From contig NZ_JABAII010000010.1 in assembly GCF_012641405.1 (NCBI RefSeq), positions 62,001-126,000 on the forward strand: a stretch of DNA of 64,000 nucleotides, given 5' to 3'. Position numbers and translations under genes: made by a program. Shown in pieces: positions 8,872 to 17,240 of the stretch. Source of the DNA: Rhizobium sp. P40RR-XXII. Its GTDB lineage: Bacteria > Pseudomonadota > Alphaproteobacteria > Rhizobiales > Rhizobiaceae. Position 1 is the first letter of the stretch; every line of letters starts with the position of its first letter. Below the pieces are notes generated by a model that had not been told where the DNA came from, made no database searches, and saw only the letters and a list, made by a program, of their open reading frames with translations.

Positions 8872-11229
8872 CTATTCCGCGACGACGTAGGTATAGAGCC
8901 GGATTTTGCCGGATGCGTCGATCTCGCGGTAGAGACCCTGGATCTCCACCTCGAAGCCAGGGAAGGTGTTGAAGCAGGTCTCGAACATCTTGAGATAGTC
9001 GATCATCGGCTTTGCCTGCTCCGTCAGGCGCTCGCCGGGCACGATGGTCGCGATCCCGGGAGGATAGACGACGAACGGCGTCGTTGCGATACGGCCGGCA
9101 ATGGCGTCGATCGGCAGATAGTCCACATCGTTGCGCACCAGGCAGCGCGCGGCATCATGCGGCGACATGGCAATCGGCGGCAGGTGGTCGGCGGAAAACT
9201 GCTTCGTCTGCAGCGCGCTGACATCGGCCTGGCGGAAGAAATTGTGCATTTCCGCGCAGAGATCGCGCAGCCGCACGCCGGCATAGCGGCTCGGGCGGCG
9301 TCGATAGAATTCCGGAATTGCCTCCTCCAGCAAAGCATTTTCGTCATGGAGTTTCTTGAAGGCGACAAGACCGCTGATCAAGGTGCCGGCCTTGCTGGCC
9401 TCCACACCGGGGGTGAGGAGGAACAGCAGCGAATTGAGGTCGTTCTTTTCCGCCACGATGCGGTTTTCGCGCAGATATTGCGCAACCACGGGCGCCGGTA
9501 TGCCGTGCTCGGTGTATTGTCCGCTCGCCCGGTCGAAGCCGGGGGTCAGAAGGGTCAGCTTGTTCGGATCGGTCATGGCAAAGCCCGGCTCCATTGCGGA
9601 AAAGCCGTGCCATGTCGCGTCGGGCGTCAGGTGCCAGAAGGCGGGATTGGTGGCGAGCTGGTCGGTGGCGACACTCTCCCAAGGCACATTGTGGACGGCG
9701 CCGGGGCTGGACACATCCGGGATCGCCACCCGGTCCGGCACGAAGGGCTCGAAGAACCAGCGGCGCTCGGGACGATGCTCCTTCTCCTCGAATTCGCGGC
9801 GCACGGCGCGGATTTTCTTGCGCAGTTCGATGCCGAGACGGATCGTATCATCCCAAAGCACTTCACCAGAGCGGCCCTTCATCATCTGCGCGCCGACGTC
9901 GAGCGAGGCAAACAGCGGATAGAAGGGTGAGGTCGAGGCGTGCTGCATGAAGCTTTCGTTGAAGCGACGGTGCTCCACGCGGCGCTTCTGGCCGGTGATA
10001 TGCCGGTCCTTCATGTGGATCTGCGAGGCCTGCGAGAAGCTGGCAAGCTGCTTATGGGTCGATTGCGTGGCGATGATACCAGGCGCGTCCGGGCCAAGGT
10101 CGGAAAGGCCCATGGCAAAACGCCCGGCATAGAGCGGATGAAACTTCATGAAGCCCGCCCAGGCCTCGTCGAAGAGGATGTAATCGCACAAATGGCCAAT
10201 GCGCTTGAGGATCATCTCGGCATTGTGGATCGTGCCGTCATAGGTGCACTGCTCCACGACCGCGACGCGGAACGGCCGCGGCTTCTTATAGGCCTCGGGG
10301 TCTTTCACCAATGGATGGGTGCGGATGCGCTCGCGCAGGGCCTCCTCGTCCATTTCTGCAAAATCCATGGGGCCGATCAGCCCATAGAGGTTGCGTCTGG
10401 TCGGCAGATAGACCGGAATGCCGCCCGAGATCATCAGAGCGCCATGATGGGCAGCCTTATGGTTGTTGCGGTCGAACAGCACGAGATCGCCGTCGGTGAC
10501 GAGGGCCGACAGAGCGACCTTGTTGGAGGTGGAGGTGCCGTTCAGCACGAAATAGGTCTTCTCGGCGCCGAAGATCTTGGCTGCTTCCTTTTGAGCGGCA
10601 AGCGCAGGCCCCTCATGGGTCAGAAGGTCGCCGAGGTCGAGCACGGAATTGTCGAGGTCGTCGCGAAACACCGCTTCGCCGAGATGCTCCATGAAGACAC
10701 GGCCGATGGGGCTGCGGCTGTAGAAGATGCCGCCATTGTGTCCGGGACAGGTCCAGAGGTGGTTGCCTTCCTCGGCATAATCGACCAGCGCACCAAAAAA
10801 CGGCGTCTTCAACGTCTCGGCATATTGCTTGAGCCGGCTGATGAGGCTCTTGGCGATGAAGGCAGGTGTTTCTTCGGACAGGAAGACATAGCCGTCGATA
10901 AAATCGAGGACCTCTACCGGCACATCCTCGAAGCGCTTGCGGCGGATGAGCAGGATGATCGGAAATTCGAGGCCGCGCCGGCGCATCAGGTTGATGAGGG
11001 AAGCCGTCTTGCCCTCGAGCCCCTTCTTGCCCCAGTCGACCAGCATGCAGCCGATGGCGGCGTCCGTCTGCACGGCGATCTCCGCATCTTCGAGATTGCG
11101 CGCGCGCACCACTTCAAAGCCGGAGCGTTCGATCTCCTCGACGATCTGGTTGTAGCGGGCACCCTCCAGATCCTCGTTGTCAAAGGTTGGCGTTGCGAAC
11201 AGGAAGTTGAAACGTCTGAAATAATCCAT
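8872..11229 (-). CDS. Orn/Lys/Arg decarboxylase, PLP-dependent fold type I
   Basis: Biodegradative-type decarboxylase of 785 residues that turns ornithine, lysine or arginine into the matching amine. The N-terminal wing domain (residues 1-130, response-regulator-like) is followed by the PLP domain. There are GTSTSNK for phosphate binding, the Asp and Ala of LFDEAWAGF (about 353-361), and the Schiff-base Lys393 in QSTHKQLASF. The C-terminal domain contains PPGIATIVPGE. The full length matches the CadA/SpeF/AdiA family. Specificity among the three amino acids cannot be read from sequence. It is followed by a GNAT gene, apparently in one unit. A 7-base inverted repeat lies about 70 bases upstream. 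Confidence 0.92.
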   Translation of the reverse strand: MDYFRRFNFLFATPTFDNEDLEGARYNQIVEEIERSGFEVVRARNLEDAEIAVQTDAAIGCMLVDWGKKGLEGKTASLINLMRRRGLEFPIILLIRRKRFEDVPVEVLDFIDGYVFLSEETPAFIAKSLISRLKQYAETLKTPFFGALVDYAEEGNHLWTCPGHNGGIFYSRSPIGRVFMEHLGEAVFRDDLDNSVLDLGDLLTHEGPALAAQKEAAKIFGAEKTYFVLNGTSTSNKVALSALVTDGDLVLFDRNNHKAAHHGALMISGGIPVYLPTRRNLYGLIGPMDFAEMDEEALRERIRTHPLVKDPEAYKKPRPFRVAVVEQCTYDGTIHNAEMILKRIGHLCDYILFDEAWAGFMKFHPLYAGRFAMGLSDLGPDAPGIIATQSTHKQLASFSQASQIHMKDRHITGQKRRVEHRRFNESFMQHASTSPFYPLFASLDVGAQMMKGRSGEVLWDDTIRLGIELRKKIRAVRREFEEKEHRPERRWFFEPFVPDRVAIPDVSSPGAVHNVPWESVATDQLATNPAFWHLTPDATWHGFSAMEPGFAMTDPNKLTLLTPGFDRASGQYTEHGIPAPVVAQYLRENRIVAEKNDLNSLLFLLTPGVEASKAGTLISGLVAFKKLHDENALLEEAIPEFYRRRPSRYAGVRLRDLCAEMHNFFRQADVSALQTKQFSADHLPPIAMSPHDAARCLVRNDVDYLPIDAIAGRIATTPFVVYPPGIATIVPGERLTEQAKPMIDYLKMFETCFNTFPGFEVEIQGLYREIDASGKIRLYTYVVAE

Positions 11230-11300
11230 CTGGGTACCCGCTTTTGATCTGGCACGAGGTGTCGACGTATTTCATGACATGGATGTGACAAGATATCGAA

Positions 11301-11319
11301 TGTCCGAAACACTCGGACA
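11301..11319 (-). promoter_or_regulatory. inverted repeat upstream of the decarboxylase gene
   Basis: TGTCCGA and TCGGACA form a perfect 7-base inverted repeat with a 5-base spacer, about 72 bases upstream of the decarboxylase ATG. It could be an operator or a short hairpin in the leader. No matching regulator gene is adjacent apart from the ROK gene, whose candidate site lies elsewhere. Confidence 0.35.
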
Positions 11320-11464
11320 GAATGGCATTTCTGCCAGTCGTGTCGTCTGATTGTACCCGTCTCGGCGCAAATGGATATTCCGCAGCCACAGCCGCGATGA
11401 TTTTGGTCTCAACGACGATCTCGATCTACCGAAGTCAGGTTCGAACACCCTTGAGGGGGACCGA

Positions 11465-12670
11465 TCAGGCGAGGTAGGTCGACGTGGCCGGTTCGCTCAT
11501 TCCGGTTGTTCCGTCCGCTGTCTCGAAGTCGAAAAATTTCTGGGTGACGAGGGCGGCCGCGCCGCGTGCCCAGGAATTGTCTTCCCAATCGGGCAGGAGA
11601 GACGGCGAGGCGAAAAAGGTGCGAGCCGCCATGCTGGCTTCCAGCGGGCCGAAAAGAGCATCGCCGAACGAAACGGCCTCGCCTCCGATGACGATGACCT
11701 CAGGGTCGGTGATGTTGACGAGGTTGGCGAGAGCCTTGCCGATCCCGGCGCCGGCGTCACGCAGGATATCAAGGACCTTGGCATCTCCTGCTTTTGCTGA
11801 TTCCAGCATGTCGGAGAGGTTGTGGCTACTATCTCGACCGGTCGCCTCGCGCCATGTGCGGAGCATGGCCGGTTCGGAATAATAGGCCATCAGGCAGCCA
11901 CGCTTGCCGCATTCGCAAAGCCGGCCATTCTCCTCATGCAAGGTATGACCGAATTTGCCGGCCGCGCCATGGGCGCCGCGGTAGAGTTTTCCATCGACGA
12001 TGACCGCGCAGCTGATGCCGACGCCGATCGCAAGCACGGCCATATTGCGATGATGCCTTCCCGGGCCAAAGAGCTGTTGGGCGATGGCATAGGCATTGGT
12101 ATCATCCTCGAGCCAGACCGGTACCTTGACCTTTTGCGCGACCATCGATGCAAAAGGCACATTGTTCCACTTGAAGCGAAAACTGCGCACGCAGACGGCC
12201 TGGCCGTTGTCGATGACGCCAGGCATGGAAACACCAATGCCTGCCAGTCGTGCGTGAGGACGCCCCGCGGCCTTGACGAGCTGGGGCACGGCTTCAGCCA
12301 GCGTCGTTGCAACGTTTTCCGGCTCGTTGTCGTCAAGGGACAGGCGGCAGGAGGCAAGCGGGTTGGTTGCAAGGTCGGTGACGACGCATTCGACGGAACC
12401 GACCATCAGCTTGAAGCCGATCGCCAACCCGTTGGTGTAGTTGATCTCGACGGGTATGGGGCGCCGGCCCGAAAGCCCGGCCACGGCCTTGCCTTCGGCG
12501 ACATGCCCTTCCTCGATCAGGTCGGCAATGACGAAGGTGACGGCCGCTGGACTGAGGCCGGTGATCGTTGCGATTTCGGCGCGGCTTTTCGGCCCTTCTT
12601 GTCGCAGAAGGTTCAGGATGAGCCGCCGGTTGAGGGCTCGCGAAGTGCTCTGATCGCCTTTCAGCTTCAC
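11465..12670 (-). CDS. ROK family transcriptional repressor
   Basis: Sugar-responsive regulator of 401 residues, in the NagC/XylR group. The N-terminal winged helix-turn-helix is at about residues 12-60 (SRAEIATITGLSPAAVTFVIADL). The ROK kinase-like domain follows, with IGVSMPGVID, the ligand-binding ENGRLCECGKRGCL zinc motif (His, three Cys) and EVIVIGGEAV. The gene is divergent from an ABC sugar importer and a GH42 galactosidase, which are its likely targets. An AT-rich palindrome lies 13 bases upstream of its start codon. The inducer is probably a galactoside or its breakdown sugar, which is inference. Confidence 0.9.
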   Translation of the reverse strand: MKLKGDQSTSRALNRRLILNLLRQEGPKSRAEIATITGLSPAAVTFVIADLIEEGHVAEGKAVAGLSGRRPIPVEINYTNGLAIGFKLMVGSVECVVTDLATNPLASCRLSLDDNEPENVATTLAEAVPQLVKAAGRPHARLAGIGVSMPGVIDNGQAVCVRSFRFKWNNVPFASMVAQKVKVPVWLEDDTNAYAIAQQLFGPGRHHRNMAVLAIGVGISCAVIVDGKLYRGAHGAAGKFGHTLHEENGRLCECGKRGCLMAYYSEPAMLRTWREATGRDSSHNLSDMLESAKAGDAKVLDILRDAGAGIGKALANLVNITDPEVIVIGGEAVSFGDALFGPLEASMAARTFFASPSLLPDWEDNSWARGAAALVTQKFFDFETADGTTGMSEPATSTYLA

Positions 12671-12682
12671 GATGTCTCTTTC

Positions 12683-12699
12683 TTAATTTTGTAAATTAA
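12683..12699 (+). promoter_or_regulatory. candidate ROK operator
   Basis: TTAATTT-TGT-AAATTAA is a perfect 7-base inverted repeat with a 3-base centre, in an AT-rich patch inside GC-rich DNA. It lies between the divergent ROK regulator and the ABC transporter genes. ROK repressors such as NagC and XylR bind AT-rich palindromes of this kind. The pairing with this regulator is inferred from position. Confidence 0.6.
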
Positions 12700-12944
12700 T
12701 TATTGCGTCCGTTTCAGACTTATGCATAACTTCACTCGTCGATCAACATCCGGCAGGTGCGCAAGCACGAAGAAGTCAGCAATAGGACAAGGTTTCTCGA
12801 ACCGAGGGTTCCGGGCGGTGCAAATGCATTGCGGCGGCAGGTTTGTTGCGACCGTTGCGTAGGGGGCAAGAGGGGCGTCCGCCGCGCATTCCGTCCGGTT
12901 CGCTGGCTAAGGACGAGATAGATACCACAACGGGAGGAGTCCAA

Positions 12945-14216
12945 ATGACTTTCAATTTGCTTGGAAGGCCGGCAAGCCGGCGCAATTTTTTGAAGGGGGC
13001 AGGGGCGGTTTCCGCCGCAGCGCTCACCGGTTTTCCCATGCCCGCCATTGCGCAGGCGCAGGACATCAACATTATTTCCGACGAGAACAACGCCGATGCA
13101 CTGGCGATCCTGCGCAAGATGGCCGACGATTTCGGCAAGCAGGCCGGCGTCAAGGTCGTGATCAACAATATGGATCATGAGGCGCACAAGACCGCGATCC
13201 GCAACTATCTGGTCGCCGGTGCGCCCGATATCTGCTTCTGGTTCTCGGGAAACCGCATGCGCGCCTTCGTCAAGCGCGGCCTGTTCGACGACATCTCCGA
13301 TCTCTTCGAAAAAGAGAAATACAAGGATGTCCTTGGCGCGGCGGCCGGTTCGGTCACGGTCGACGGCAAGCAATACGGTCTGCCGACGGGCGGCACGCTC
13401 TGGGGCATGTTCTATCGCAAGGACGTCTTCGCCCAGCTCGGCACCGCCGTGCCGGCAAAGTGGGACGATTTCCTCGCCTACGGCGCCAAATGCAAGAGCG
13501 CCAACCTCACGCCGATCGCGATGGGCACCAAGGAATTGTGGCCGGCAGCCGGGTGGTTCGATCAGATGAACCTGCGCATAAACGGCCTCGACAAGCATAT
13601 GGCGCTGATGAACGGCGAGATGAGCTATCTCGATCCGGCGCTGAAGCCGGTGTTCGACATGTGGGAAACCCTGATCAAGCAGGATTTCTTCACGCCGAAC
13701 AACACATCCTTCGGTTGGCAGGAGGCGGGTGCGCTTCTGTCGCAAAAGAAGGCTGGCATGATGAATCTCGGCGCCTTCGTCCGCTCCACTTTCCCGAAGG
13801 AGGAGCTCGATCAACTCGCATTTGCTCCTTTCCCGATGATCGATGCGAAGATCGGCCGTTTCGAGGAGTTTTCGCTGAACTCGGTGCATATCCCGGCCAA
13901 TGCCAAGAACAAGCAGGGTGCGCGCGAATTCCTCGCCTATTTCTATCGGCCGGAAAACCTCGGCCCGTATCTGGAACCTGGCGGCAACGTGCCGCCCCGC
14001 AACGATCTGCCGCCCGGCAAGGATCCGCTCGTCAACGCTGCCGTCGAAGCGCTGAAGACAGTGCAGGGCACCTCGCAATATTACGACCGCGACAGCGATC
14101 CCGACATGGCCCAGGCCGGCCTCGTCGGCTTCCAGGAGTTCATGGCGAAGCCCGAGCGGCGCGATGCGATCCTGAAGCGGCTCGAAGGTACGCGCAAGCG
14201 TATCTACAAGATCTGA
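12945..14216 (+). CDS. sugar ABC transporter substrate-binding protein, Tat-exported
   Basis: Periplasmic family 1 solute-binding protein of about 423 residues. It begins with a twin-arginine signal (SRRNFLKGAGAVSAAAL, cleavage near AIAQA, residue about 36). The mature protein shows the typical extracellular solute-binding fold, with PTGGTLWGMFYRKDVFAQLG and PAKWDDFLAYGAKCK. I chose the ATG at 12945 because of GGGAGGAG just upstream and because the signal peptide starts there. It is first in an operon with two permeases, an ATPase and a GH42 enzyme, so the ligand is probably an oligosaccharide with beta-galactosyl units. Confidence 0.9.
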   Translation: MTFNLLGRPASRRNFLKGAGAVSAAALTGFPMPAIAQAQDINIISDENNADALAILRKMADDFGKQAGVKVVINNMDHEAHKTAIRNYLVAGAPDICFWFSGNRMRAFVKRGLFDDISDLFEKEKYKDVLGAAAGSVTVDGKQYGLPTGGTLWGMFYRKDVFAQLGTAVPAKWDDFLAYGAKCKSANLTPIAMGTKELWPAAGWFDQMNLRINGLDKHMALMNGEMSYLDPALKPVFDMWETLIKQDFFTPNNTSFGWQEAGALLSQKKAGMMNLGAFVRSTFPKEELDQLAFAPFPMIDAKIGRFEEFSLNSVHIPANAKNKQGAREFLAYFYRPENLGPYLEPGGNVPPRNDLPPGKDPLVNAAVEALKTVQGTSQYYDRDSDPDMAQAGLVGFQEFMAKPERRDAILKRLEGTRKRIYKI

Positions 14217-14233
14217 CCTTCCTCCCAGCGACC

Positions 14234-14261
14234 GGCAGGCGGAGCCACTGCTCCGCCTGCC
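14234..14261 (+). repeat. 12-base hairpin between binding-protein and permease genes
   Basis: GGCAGGCGGAGC (14234-14245) and GCTCCGCCTGCC (14250-14261) are perfectly complementary, with the 4-base loop CACT. No T-run follows. Such hairpins after a solute-binding gene commonly stabilise the upstream message or partly stop transcription, so that more binding protein than permease is made. Confidence 0.6.
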
Positions 14262-14280
14262 CATACCGAACGAGGATAAG

Positions 14281-15165
14281 ATGATGAGAATTTGGCGCCG
14301 CCATCGCTGGTGGCTCACCCCGACTTTGTTGATATTGCCTGCGGCCATTCTCTTTTCGGTCGTGATCCTGTGGTCGGCGATAGAAAGCCTCTGGATCAGC
14401 CTGCACGAATGGGATGGCTTTAGCCCGATGACCTGGATCGGCTTCGGCAATTATGTCGAGCTGTTCAACGACCCGCAATTCTATGTCTCGTTGAAGAACA
14501 ACATCATCTGGCTCGTCATGTTCATGGCAGCGCCGCCGCTCGGATTGGCGATTGCCCTGCTGGTCAACCAGAAGATTCGCGGCATGCGGCTCATGAAGTC
14601 GCTCTTCTTCATTCCGCTGGTGCTGGCCTCGGTCGCCGTCGGTGTCGTCTTCACCTGGGTCTATACGCCGCAACTCGGTTTGCTGGCTCTGGTCTTCGGC
14701 TTTTTCGGCGCGACCGCCCCCGCGGTCCTGTCGGACGAGCATTTCGTCACCTTTGCGATCGTGATCGCAGCGCTCTGGCCGCAGATCGCCTTCTGCATGG
14801 TGCTCTACCTCGCTGGATTGAACAATCTCAGCGAGGAATTGATCGGCGCCGGCCGTGTCGACGGGGCGAGGGGCTTGAACATGCTGCGCCATATCGTCCT
14901 GCCGCAGCTGACGCAGGTGACCTTCATCGCGATCGCGGTCACCGTCGTCGGTGCGCTGCGCTCGTTCGACATGGTCTCAGTGATGACGCAAGGCGGTCCT
15001 TTCGGCTCATCCGAAGTGCTTGCCTACCAGATGTTTGAGCAATCGATCTTTTCCTATCGCTTCGGCTACGGTGCCGCGATCGCCTCGGTTCTGTTCGTGA
15101 TCATGGCGGTATTCATCGTCTGGTACCTCACGCGCATCATTCGTATCGAAGAAAGAGGGGCCTGA
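14281..15165 (+). CDS. ABC sugar transporter permease (MalF/UgpA type)
   Basis: Inner-membrane permease of about 294 residues with six hydrophobic segments, the first at about residues 13-37 (LTPTLLILPAAILFSVVILW). The cytoplasmic EAA loop is seen as EELIGAGRVDGARGLNMLRHIVLPQL (about 181-206), which contacts the ATPase. It is the first of a permease pair, and its stop overlaps the next start codon (TGATG). ATG codons at 14281 and 14284 are both possible starts, with GAGG about 7 bases upstream of the first. Confidence 0.9.
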   Translation: MMRIWRRHRWWLTPTLLILPAAILFSVVILWSAIESLWISLHEWDGFSPMTWIGFGNYVELFNDPQFYVSLKNNIIWLVMFMAAPPLGLAIALLVNQKIRGMRLMKSLFFIPLVLASVAVGVVFTWVYTPQLGLLALVFGFFGATAPAVLSDEHFVTFAIVIAALWPQIAFCMVLYLAGLNNLSEELIGAGRVDGARGLNMLRHIVLPQLTQVTFIAIAVTVVGALRSFDMVSVMTQGGPFGSSEVLAYQMFEQSIFSYRFGYGAAIASVLFVIMAVFIVWYLTRIIRIEERGA

Positions 15166-16016
15166 TGTATCCGCGCCCAATTGCCGAAGATGCCATCTGG
15201 CGGCGTCGCTTCTATTTCATTGCCGTACTCGCCATCCTGATCCTCTGGCTCTGCCCGCTGTTTGCCATCATCCTGACGTCGTTCCGCTCGACGCAGGATG
15301 TCATGGGCGGCAATCTCTGGGGCTGGCCGACACAGTTCGGGCTGGTGGAGAACTACACGTCCGTCTTCACCCAGACGCCGATGGCGCGCTATTTCCTCAA
15401 CAGCCTGATGATCACCCTGCCGGCCGTCGTCGGTGTGCTGATCCTGAGCACGCTTGCCGGCTTCGTGCTGGCGCGTTATCGCTTTCGCGGCAACATGCTG
15501 GTGTTTGCCCTGTTCGTCGGCGGCAATTTCCTGCCCTATCAGATCATGATGATCCCGGTGCGCGACCTGATGGTGCGTATCGGCCTCTACGACACGCCCG
15601 TGGCGCTGATCATCTTTCACATTGCCTTCCAGACGGGCTTTGCGACGCTGTTCATGCGCAACTTCATCGCCGCCTTGCCGGATGAGCTGTTTCAGGCAGC
15701 GAGAGCGGAGGGCGCGACACCCTTCCAGACGCTGGTTCACGTCGTCGTGCCCCTGGTGCGCCCGGCGCTGGCAGCGCTTGCGATCCTGATCTTCACCTTC
15801 GTCTGGAACGATTACTTCTGGGCCGTGGTGCTGACCATCAGCGATACGGTGAAGCCGGTCACGGCTGGACTTGCTAATCTGCGCGGCGAGTGGGTGTCCG
15901 CCTGGAACCTGATCTCCGCCGGCACCATCGTCGTCGCCGTGCCGCCGGTCATCATGTTCTTCCTGATGCAGCGGCATTTCATTGCCGGGCTCACCATGGG
16001 CGCGGTGAAGGGATGA
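15165..16016 (+). CDS. ABC sugar transporter permease (MalG/UgpE type)
   Basis: Inner-membrane permease of 283 residues with six predicted membrane segments, the first at about residues 17-37. The EAA loop reads PDELFQAARAEGATPFQTLVHVVVPLVRPAL (about 167-197), with the conserved Glu-Ala and Gly. It overlaps the first permease gene by one base and is followed after 58 bases by the ATPase gene. The two permeases form the heterodimeric channel. Confidence 0.9.
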   Translation: MYPRPIAEDAIWRRRFYFIAVLAILILWLCPLFAIILTSFRSTQDVMGGNLWGWPTQFGLVENYTSVFTQTPMARYFLNSLMITLPAVVGVLILSTLAGFVLARYRFRGNMLVFALFVGGNFLPYQIMMIPVRDLMVRIGLYDTPVALIIFHIAFQTGFATLFMRNFIAALPDELFQAARAEGATPFQTLVHVVVPLVRPALAALAILIFTFVWNDYFWAVVLTISDTVKPVTAGLANLRGEWVSAWNLISAGTIVVAVPPVIMFFLMQRHFIAGLTMGAVKG

Positions 16017-16074
16017 AGATTCCATTCGCCGTATCCGCCCTCCGTGCCAATCCTTTCCTTGCGAGCCTAGAAGC

Positions 16075-17220
16075 ATGACCAGTCTCGAACTCCGTCACAT
16101 CAACAAGAATTACGGCGCCTATCACGCGCTGCGCGGTATCGATCTCTCGGTCGAGCAGGGCGAATTCATCGTCATGGTCGGCCCCTCCGGCTGCGGCAAG
16201 TCCACGCTGCTGAAGTCGATCGCTGGGCTGGAGACGATCTCTTCCGGCCAGATCCTGATCAATGGCCGCGATGTCACCGTCGCCGAGCCGGGCGAGCGCG
16301 GTATCGCCATGGTGTTCCAGTCCTATGCGCTCTATCCGCATATGACGGTCGCCGAGAATATGGGCTTCGGCCTGCGCATGGCCAAGCGGCCGAAGGCGGA
16401 GATCGATGCGGCAGTGGCGCGCGCCGCCAAGATCCTCAGGATTACCGATCAGCTCGACAAGCGGCCGAAGCAGCTTTCCGGCGGCCAGCGCCAGCGCGTC
16501 GCGATCGGCCGCGCCATCACCCGCTCCCCGGATGTCTTCCTGTTCGACGAGCCGCTTTCCAATCTCGACGCGGCACTTCGCACGCAGATGCGCGTCGAGT
16601 TGAGCAGCCTGCATGCCGAGCTTGGCGCGACCATGGTCTATGTCACCCATGACCAGGTCGAGGCCATGACTATGGCGAGCCGGATCGTAGTTCTCAACCG
16701 CGGCATCATCGAGCAGGTGGGCTCGCCGTTGGAGCTTTACCGCAATCCGGAAAATTTATTCGTGGCGGGCTTCCTTGGCGCGCCGCGAATGAATTTCTTC
16801 ACGGTGACCGTCGATCGGACCTTGGCACATAGCGTGACTGTCTCCGCGCCCGGTCTTGCGCCGGTTGCCGTCGAGCTCGCGCCCGGTTGCGAGGTTCGGC
16901 AAGGAGAAAAGCTCACCCTCGGCATCCGGCCAGAGAACATCTCCGTCGCTGAGGGGCGATCCGCGAGCGCGCCGATTTCGGGCCAAGTCCGCCTCGTCGA
17001 GCATCTCGGGCGCGAGACGATCCTCTACGTCGATGCCGGCGCGCTGCAATGCATCGGCTCCGAAAGCGGCACCGGCAACATCACCGTACAGATCGGCCAT
17101 GTCGCCGGCATTGCCAACGATGCGCCGATCGGCCTCAGCATCGATCCTAAGGAAATCTACCTTTTCTCCGGCCAGGACGAGCGGACCATTACCGTCCGCA
17201 AGCCAATTCTAGATAAATAA
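16075..17220 (+). CDS. ABC sugar transporter ATP-binding protein (MalK/UgpC type)
   Basis: Cytoplasmic ATPase of 381 residues. Walker A is GPSGCGKST (about 37-45), the Q-loop is in VFQSYALYPH, the signature is LSGGQRQRVAIGRA (about 134) and Walker B is VFLFDEPLSNLD, followed by the switch His in VTHDQ. The C-terminal third is the TOBE/regulatory domain (LGIRPENISVAEG), as in MalK and UgpC. It completes the importer encoded from 12945, and one ATPase gene would serve both permeases. Confidence 0.93.
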   Translation: MTSLELRHINKNYGAYHALRGIDLSVEQGEFIVMVGPSGCGKSTLLKSIAGLETISSGQILINGRDVTVAEPGERGIAMVFQSYALYPHMTVAENMGFGLRMAKRPKAEIDAAVARAAKILRITDQLDKRPKQLSGGQRQRVAIGRAITRSPDVFLFDEPLSNLDAALRTQMRVELSSLHAELGATMVYVTHDQVEAMTMASRIVVLNRGIIEQVGSPLELYRNPENLFVAGFLGAPRMNFFTVTVDRTLAHSVTVSAPGLAPVAVELAPGCEVRQGEKLTLGIRPENISVAEGRSASAPISGQVRLVEHLGRETILYVDAGALQCIGSESGTGNITVQIGHVAGIANDAPIGLSIDPKEIYLFSGQDERTITVRKPILDK

Positions 17221-17240
17221 CAGTTCAGGAGCCTGATATC

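Noticed and set aside
9940-11247. 435-codon open frame on the plus strand opposite the decarboxylase
   Set aside because: It is antisense to a well-supported enzyme, without any family motif or ribosome site.
11322-11337. sigma-54 promoter (TGGCA..TGCC) upstream of the decarboxylase
   Set aside because: The spacing between the GG and GC elements is about 7 bases instead of 10.
12732-14450. 572-codon open frame on the minus strand opposite the sugar-binding protein gene
   Set aside because: It runs antisense to a clear gene with a Tat signal, and its composition (rich in Arg, His and Gly) is that of a shadow frame in GC-rich DNA.
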